Source: Australimonas brisbanensis (GTDB taxonomy: Bacteria; Chloroflexota; Dehalococcoidia; Lucifugimonadales; Australimonadaceae). Taken from it: a stretch of 64,000 nucleotides of DNA. Location of the stretch: the NCBI GenBank assembly GCA_038147155.1, contig JAYQTA010000010.1, positions 1-64,000 on the forward strand. The letters run 5' to 3'. Of this stretch, positions 60,115 to 64,000 are shown one piece after another. Under the pieces are notes generated by a model. It worked only from the letters and a program-made list of their open reading frames with translations. It was not told where the DNA came from and searched no databases. A program made the translations under genes and the position numbers. Position 1 is the stretch's first letter. Every line of letters begins with the position of its first letter.

Positions 60115-60653
60115 GCACGGCCCAGGACGTGGTGGCGCGCGGGAGCAAGGTGGTGCTGCGCATCAAGCGGGTGGAGGATGCCCCCGACGACCACCGCTGG
60201 CGCCAGGACCCGGAGCTGGCGGCGCTGGATGCCGCTGAGGTGCTGCGCCAGCCGCTGGCCCAGTTCACCCGCGACCTGGAGCAGGAACTGCGGTTCCTCA
60301 CGCCCTGGGTGCGCCGCTTCGCCATCGACACCCTGGATGGGGTGCACATCGGCAACTGCATGCTCTATGACATCGACACCGTCAACGGGCAGGCGGAGCT
60401 GGGCATCCTGGTGGGGGATCGGGACTACTGGAACCGGGGCTACGGCACCGAGGCGGTGGGGCTGCTGGTCGATGAGTGCTTCACCCAACGCACCATGCGG
60501 CGCATCTACCTGCACACCCTCTCCTGGAACGCCCGCGCACGCCGAGCCTTCGCCGGGTGCGGCTTCCGTGAGGTGGGACCCGACCCGCGCGGCAAGCACG
60601 ACTTCATCCTCATGGAGATGACGCGCGCCGAGTGGGAGGCCCGTCAGGCCTAG
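60111..60653 (+). CDS. GNAT acetyltransferase, RimJ/RimL type
   Basis: A 180-residue acetyltransferase. IGNCMLYDIDTVNGQAELGI precedes the acetyl-CoA loop region NRGYGTEAVGLLV. NARARRAFAGCGFREVG is the usual C-terminal motif of RimJ/RimL-type and aminoglycoside-type GNATs. ATG 60111 overlaps the NUDIX stop. It is the last gene of the tldD-pmbA-HEAT-NUDIX-GNAT operon. Two tandem hairpins follow as probable terminators. Confidence 0.84.
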   Translation: MSTAQDVVARGSKVVLRIKRVEDAPDDHRWRQDPELAALDAAEVLRQPLAQFTRDLEQELRFLTPWVRRFAIDTLDGVHIGNCMLYDIDTVNGQAELGILVGDRDYWNRGYGTEAVGLLVDECFTQRTMRRIYLHTLSWNARARRAFAGCGFREVGPDPRGKHDFILMEMTRAEWEARQA

Positions 60654-60656
60654 GTG

Positions 60657-60734
60657 GGCAGGGTGCTCTGATGGCCCTGCCGGGCCCAGACCCTCAGATG
60701 CCCTAGGCGGGCAGGACGCCCTGACGGTCCTGCC
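60657..60734 (+). repeat. tandem covarying hairpins
   Basis: Two copies of a ~53-base unit. The first hairpin is GGCAGGG/CCCTGCC (60657-60663 with 60675-60681), the second GGCAGGA/TCCTGCC (60710-60716 with 60728-60734). The G-C to A-T change is compensated in both arms, so the hairpin is conserved. Each is followed by GGGCCC. Probably a double terminator for convergent operons. Confidence 0.7.
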
Positions 60735-60755
60735 GGGCCCGGACACCCACCTGCG

Positions 60756-61175
60756 CTAAGCGGGAAGGGTGACGGACGCCTCGCCCGTGGTGGTGGTCTT
60801 GCCCGCTGCGTTGGCCAGCGCCAACTCCACCGTCACCGTCCCTGCCGCCGCATCGACGGCCTTGACGGTGCCTGTGCAGGTGAGCGCCTCCCCCGGCACG
60901 TCCATATCGCGGTAGCGCACCGAGAAGGCCGTCAGTTGGCCGGCAGGGCCCATCCAGTCCGTGACCACCTGCGCGAGGAACGCTGACTTGAGCGCCCCGT
61001 GCAGGATCACGCCGGGCAGCCCCTGGGCCAGGGCGAAGTCCTTGTCGTAGTGGATCTCGTAGAGGTCGCCCGATGCCCCCGCGTACTGCACCAGCTGGCG
61101 GGTGGTGGGATGCTTCACCACAGCGGGGAGCGCATCGCCGGTCTTCACCGAGGAAAGGGTGGGTTGCGTGCTCAT
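60756..61175 (-). CDS. MaoC-like dehydratase (catalytic subunit)
   Basis: A 139-residue hot-dog-fold protein. The hydratase-2 motif is readable as GASGDLYEIHYDKDFA, with Asp37 and His42 as catalytic pair, followed by LPGVILHG. It probably hydrates or dehydrates a CoA- or ACP-linked enoyl group. ATG 61175 overlaps the stop of the partner gene. Such split pairs resemble mycobacterial HadAB or archaeal two-subunit dehydratases. The substrate is unknown. Confidence 0.83.
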   Translation of the reverse strand: MSTQPTLSSVKTGDALPAVVKHPTTRQLVQYAGASGDLYEIHYDKDFALAQGLPGVILHGALKSAFLAQVVTDWMGPAGQLTAFSVRYRDMDVPGEALTCTGTVKAVDAAAGTVTVELALANAAGKTTTTGEASVTLPA

Positions 61176-61594
61176 GCCTGGGCCCCCATGCGGATGACGG
61201 TGTTGCGCTGCGTGGCCACCTGCTCGCCACGCTGATTCGTGTACACGGTGGCGTAGGTGAGGATGAGCATGGCGCCCATGCGTCCCTCGCGTTCCGTCGC
61301 CGACTCCAGGGATGTGGCGAAGGTGACCTGGTCGCCGGGGCGCACCGGCGCGCCGTACGTCCACTCGCTGCCGCCGTCCAGCACGCGCGGCACCGCGTCC
61401 TGTCCCGGCAGGGTGGGGATGGCCAGGCCCACGGAGCGCAGGAAGGTGGGAGGCGCCAGGTCGGGGTAGGCGGGATTGGGGTCGGCGATGGCCTCGGTGA
61501 AGCGGACGATGGCGCCGCGCTCGATGGAGACGGTGCGCCGCTCGCCCTCCCTGCCGATGACGGCCGAGATGGCGGGGGTGATGAGACTGGACAC
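61172..61594 (-). CDS. MaoC-like N-terminal (FAS1-type dehydratase) domain protein
   Basis: A 140-residue hot-dog protein resembling the non-catalytic N-terminal dehydratase domain. Residues 31-50 read RFTEAIADPNPAYPDLAPPT, with APPTF typical of the family. It lacks the Asp-His pair of its partner. GTG 61594 follows AGGAGAT. It overlaps the downstream MaoC gene by ATGA, so a heterodimeric enoyl hydratase is expected. A 157-base gap without gene separates it from tRNA-Trp. Confidence 0.82.
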   Translation of the reverse strand: MSSLITPAISAVIGREGERRTVSIERGAIVRFTEAIADPNPAYPDLAPPTFLRSVGLAIPTLPGQDAVPRVLDGGSEWTYGAPVRPGDQVTFATSLESATEREGRMGAMLILTYATVYTNQRGEQVATQRNTVIRMGAQA

Positions 61595-61750
61595 GGTGAT
61601 CTCCTGGGGCCCGGCTGCGGCCAGCCTAGGTGGCGGCCAGGTCGCCGTCAACGGGCCTCGATGGCCTCACGGCCTACCCAACGCGGCCGTGAATTGGTAG
61701 CATGGACGGGCTAGGAACGGGCCGTCCTGCGAGGCGAAGCCCGTAAGCGC

Positions 61751-61827
61751 AGGAGTGTAGCTCAGCCCGGTAGAGCAGCCGTCTCCAAAACGGCCGGTCG
61801 GGGGTTCGAATCCTCCCACTCCTGCCA
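61751..61827 (+). tRNA. tRNA-Trp (CCA)
   Basis: Cloverleaf with acceptor AGGAGTG/CACTCCT, anticodon loop CTCCAAA giving anticodon CCA, T-arm GGTTCGAATCC, discriminator G and encoded CCA tail. A TAGCAT -10-like box lies about 50 bases upstream. Confidence 0.95.
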
Positions 61828-61876
61828 GCCCGTCGCCCCTCCAGCAGGCGATGCGCCGCCGCCGATGCCATGCAGA

Positions 61877-61910
61877 AAGGCCCCGCACCAACCGGTGCGG
61901 GGCCTTTTCG
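61877..61910. terminator. bidirectional rho-independent terminator
   Basis: A 13-bp perfect stem, AAGGCCCCGCACC with GGTGCGGGGCCTT, has an AACC loop and TTTT on the plus side and a matching A run on the other. It ends tRNA-Trp transcription and the convergent secreted-protein gene. Confidence 0.9.
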
Positions 61911-61933
61911 TTCACGTCTGCGTCGAGGGGCGG

Positions 61934-62734
61934 TTAGTCGCGGTCGCGCCCGCGCTCGTACCCACGGTCGGAGCGCTTGGAGTCGCCCTTGCCCTCGGAC
62001 TTGTGCTCATCGTCCTTGCCGTTCTCCCGGCCCTTGTCGGAACGGGAGTCCTCGCCACGGTCACCGTCCGTGTAGGCGCCGGTGATCTCGAAGGTGGCGT
62101 TCTCGTCGTACAGGCACCCGGAGGCGTACACCGTCAGGGCTCCGCCGGCGGGGTTCACGGCCCGCAGGTCACCGTCGGCGTCCTGCACCGCCCAGCCCCC
62201 GAGGTCGACGATGTTCAGAGCCAGGGCGTAGGGGTTGGTGGCGGGGTTGAAGCAGGCGGGGTTGATGAACACCTGGCTCTGGATCACCGCCGCGTAGCCC
62301 GCGGTGACGGAGTCGTCGTCCTCACCCGCGGTGAGGGTGCCCCACGCCAGGCCGATGCCGGGGACGGCGGGCGTGCTGATGGGTGGGAAGAGGCTCGCCA
62401 CATCGGCGGTGAACCAGGAGTTCTGGTTCACGGTCACATCCGCGTCCTCCAGGTCGTCCCAGTCGGTCACGTCGATGCTGCCGGTGAACACCTGGCCGGT
62501 GGTCAGGTTGCCCGGAGTGCTCGGGCCGACGATGCCCAGGACCGTGTTGTACAGGTCGGCGGGCACGTACGGTTGCGCAGCGGCGACGGTGGTCACCACG
62601 GAGGGATTGGTGCTCTGCTGGTCCAGCGTGCCCTGCGCCACGAAGGGCGTGAGGGTTGCTGCGAGTACCGTGCCGGTGAGCGCGCCGACCGCCAGTAGTG
62701 CCATCGTGAGCGCGGTGATGAGTCTGCGGGACAT
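61934..62734 (-). CDS. secreted protein with polar charged C-terminal tail
   Basis: A 266-residue exported protein of unknown function. Residues 1-25 form a signal peptide (MSRRL, hydrophobic core, cleavage after VLA). The mature part is rich in Thr, Val, Asp and small residues, with two Cys (in NPACFNP and ASGCLYD) that may form a disulfide. The last ~45 residues are a low-complexity Asp/Glu/Lys/Arg/Ser/Gly tail, probably disordered. ATG 62734 follows GGGAG. The upstream 264 bases hold tRNA and gene promoters and no other gene. Confidence 0.75.
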   Translation of the reverse strand: MSRRLITALTMALLAVGALTGTVLAATLTPFVAQGTLDQQSTNPSVVTTVAAAQPYVPADLYNTVLGIVGPSTPGNLTTGQVFTGSIDVTDWDDLEDADVTVNQNSWFTADVASLFPPISTPAVPGIGLAWGTLTAGEDDDSVTAGYAAVIQSQVFINPACFNPATNPYALALNIVDLGGWAVQDADGDLRAVNPAGGALTVYASGCLYDENATFEITGAYTDGDRGEDSRSDKGRENGKDDEHKSEGKGDSKRSDRGYERGRDRD

Positions 62735-62932
62735 GGTTGAACTCCCTGTTCTCACTGGAGCCGAACCGATGCTAGGGCACCTGGCCGCGACCCACATCAC
62801 CCAAAAGGACGGTTGGACCACGCGTGCCTCTCGCGGGGCATCGTACCAACGGGAACGCACGTGTGCTCAAAGGTTCGGTTAAGAATGCGTAAGAAGCGGG
62901 GAACCGCCGTCACGGCACCGGCGGCGTCTGGG

Positions 62933-62962
62933 TTGGCAACGGTATGGGGCCGAACGTAGAAT
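62933..62962 (+). promoter_or_regulatory. promoter of tRNA-Leu/tRNA-Cys
   Basis: -35 TTGGCA (62933-62938), an 18-base spacer and -10 TAGAAT (62957-62962), 36 bases before the mature tRNA-Leu 5' end. Confidence 0.65.
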
Positions 62963-62998
62963 GGTGCCTCGTGGCCGGGTTGCTTCGGTCGCGCACCT

Positions 62999-63085
62999 GC
63001 CGAGGTGGTGGAATTGGTAGACACGCTGTCTTGAGGGGGCAGTGGGAGCGATCCCGTAAGAGTTCAAATCTCTTCCTCGGCACCA
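62999..63085 (+). tRNA. tRNA-Leu (GAG)
   Basis: A long-variable-arm tRNA with acceptor GCCGAGG/CCTCGGC. Anticodon stem CTGTC/GGCAG encloses loop TTGAGGG, giving anticodon GAG. T-arm AGTTCAAATCT and encoded CCA are present. Confidence 0.93.
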
Positions 63086-63111
63086 ATTTTCCATCAACCC
63101 GCCCGATACTG

Positions 63112-63187
63112 GGCGACGTAGCCAAGTGGTTAAGGCGGAGGTCTGCAAAACCTCTATTCGGCGGTTCGATTCCGCCCGTCGCCTCCA
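63112..63187 (+). tRNA. tRNA-Cys (GCA)
   Basis: Acceptor GGCGACG/CGTCGCC, anticodon stem GAGGT/ACCTC with loop CTGCAAA giving anticodon GCA, T-arm GGTTCGATTCC and encoded CCA. It lies 26 bases after tRNA-Leu and is probably co-transcribed. Confidence 0.95.
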
Positions 63188-63196
63188 GCAAGAACG

Positions 63197-63226
63197 GAGG
63201 GCCCCGCACCGCGGGGGCCCTCTCTT
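63197..63226 (+). terminator. terminator after tRNA-Cys
   Basis: GAGGGCCCCGC pairs with GCGGGGGCCCTC around an ACC loop, with one extra G, followed by TCTTCTGT. A stray CGCTCGCTGCGCTCGCT, identical to the edge of the dispersed repeat, follows at 63234-63250. Confidence 0.75.
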
Positions 63227-63252
63227 CTGTCCACGCTCGCTGCGCTCGCTTC

Positions 63253-64000
63253 CTACCCCCAGTGCTGCATCAGGGTGATGAGCACGGTGAGGGTGCCGAG
63301 GGATGCCAGCGTGGTGGCGACCACGGCCGAGGTGACGAACCGCGGCTCGGCCTTGAATTCGGTGGCAAGGATGGTGGTGAACACCCCGGTGGGCATGCCG
63401 GAGACCACCACCACCGTGGCCAGCGCCACGCCCTCCAGCCCCGCGGCCAACGCGATGCCCAACGCGATAGCGGGGCCCACCAGAAGGCGCACGCCCACGG
63501 CGAGGATGAGCGAGCGCCAGCGCGCCCAGTCGATACCCTGGCTCAGCTGGAAGCCCAGTATCAGCAGCATGATGGGGATGGCTGACTGCCCCAGCATCTC
63601 CAGCGGCCGGGCGATGGCGAAGGGCAGCGTCACTCCGCTGCCCCGCAGGGCGAGGCCCACGAAGGCGCCGTACATCATGGGCATGCGGGATACCTGGCGC
63701 ACGGCGCTGCTCATGGACGCCCCGCCGGAGCGCGCCGCCACCACGCCGCCCACCAGCCAGCCCGTGGCCGACTGGGTGACGAACAGGATCACTGCGACCG
63801 CCAGCCCCGGTTCACCGAAGGCGAGCAGGGTGATGGGCAGGGCCATGTTGCCCGCGTTGGGGAAGCCGGTGCCCAGGATGAACCCCGCCTGGAGCGCCCG
63901 TGGGTGGCGCAGCGCCCCGCTCACCAGCGCGGCGCCCACCAGCCCCGCCAGGGTGGCGGCCAGGGAGACGCCCACCACGCGCAGCGAGGCACCCGGCTGG
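63253..64000 (-). CDS. AEC (auxin efflux carrier) family transporter, 5' partial
   Basis: At least 240 C-terminal residues of an AEC-type membrane transporter; the frame stays open to the window edge, so the N-terminus is missing. About seven to eight hydrophobic helices are seen. Conserved regions GFILGTGFPNAGNMALP and VVVVSGMPTGVFTTILATEF fit the family's two helical bundles. Bacterial members carry malate, malonate or other small anions; the substrate is not predictable. GTG 63978 is an internal codon, not the start. Confidence 0.83.
   Translation of the reverse strand, partial: QPGASLRVVGVSLAATLAGLVGAALVSGALRHPRALQAGFILGTGFPNAGNMALPITLLAFGEPGLAVAVILFVTQSATGWLVGGVVAARSGGASMSSAVRQVSRMPMMYGAFVGLALRGSGVTLPFAIARPLEMLGQSAIPIMLLILGFQLSQGIDWARWRSLILAVGVRLLVGPAIALGIALAAGLEGVALATVVVVSGMPTGVFTTILATEFKAEPRFVTSAVVATTLASLGTLTVLITLMQHWG

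Overview
The window is GC-rich bacterial chromosome, roughly 70 percent GC by eye. It has bacterial Shine-Dalgarno sites, dense operons with ATGA/GTGA overlaps, four tRNA genes with encoded CCA ends and no rRNA. Gene content includes luciferase-like flavin/F420 oxidoreductases, a mandelate racemase-type enolase, amidases, amidohydrolases, many MFS transporters, an F420-type PPOX protein and an orphan molybdenum hydroxylase subunit. This resembles oligotrophic, organic-matter-degrading Chloroflexota (SAR202/Dehalococcoidia-like). That placement is an inference from gene content, because no phylogenetic marker in the window settles it. Most genes end in TAG; TGA is used mainly where genes overlap.

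Layout. 0-6 kb: G/C homopolymer contig edge, a TctC-like lipoprotein, a bicupin protein, an orphan EutA-like ATPase, an aldo/keto reductase and a histidine phosphatase. 6.5-16.7 kb: an amidase, a heterodimeric ABC exporter, RimI, PPOX, a second phosphatase, endonuclease III, a SprT-like protease, MarC and a metallohydrolase whose C-terminus runs into a repeat. 17-25 kb: a candidate structured RNA, a luciferase-like oxidoreductase, argC, tRNA-Glu, an ABM protein, an MBL hydrolase, a GlcG/Ldh/quinone-reductase operon, arfB and a second luciferase-like enzyme. 25-34 kb: a GrdB-family selenoprotein read through an in-frame TGA with a SECIS-like hairpin, MFS genes, a decayed 7TM histidine kinase, an enolase-superfamily enzyme and an epimerase.

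34.4-40.3 kb: an operon behind a near-consensus promoter encodes an amidohydrolase, a protein with three RidA domains, a two-subunit ThDP decarboxylase and an amidase. It faces a convergent oxaloacetate-decarboxylase-like gene. 40-48 kb: a DrrAB-like ABC exporter, EamA and MFS transporters and glutamate dehydrogenase. 48-56 kb: a junction of two truncated genes, RNase D, a xanthine-dehydrogenase-type large subunit, an MFS gene without a normal start codon and a MoxR/HPt chimeric pseudogene. 56-64 kb: TldD/PmbA, a HEAT-repeat protein, NUDIX and GNAT enzymes, a MaoC-type pair, tRNA-Trp, a secreted protein, tRNA-Leu, tRNA-Cys and a partial AEC transporter.

A palindrome-rich dispersed repeat of about 270-375 bp, with imperfect terminal inverted repeats, occurs in about seven full or partial copies. 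It fills most larger intergenic gaps and abuts several ribosome-binding sites. The most notable items are the selenoprotein with its SECIS, the triple-RidA protein, the structured RNA at 17.0-17.2 kb and the repeat family.
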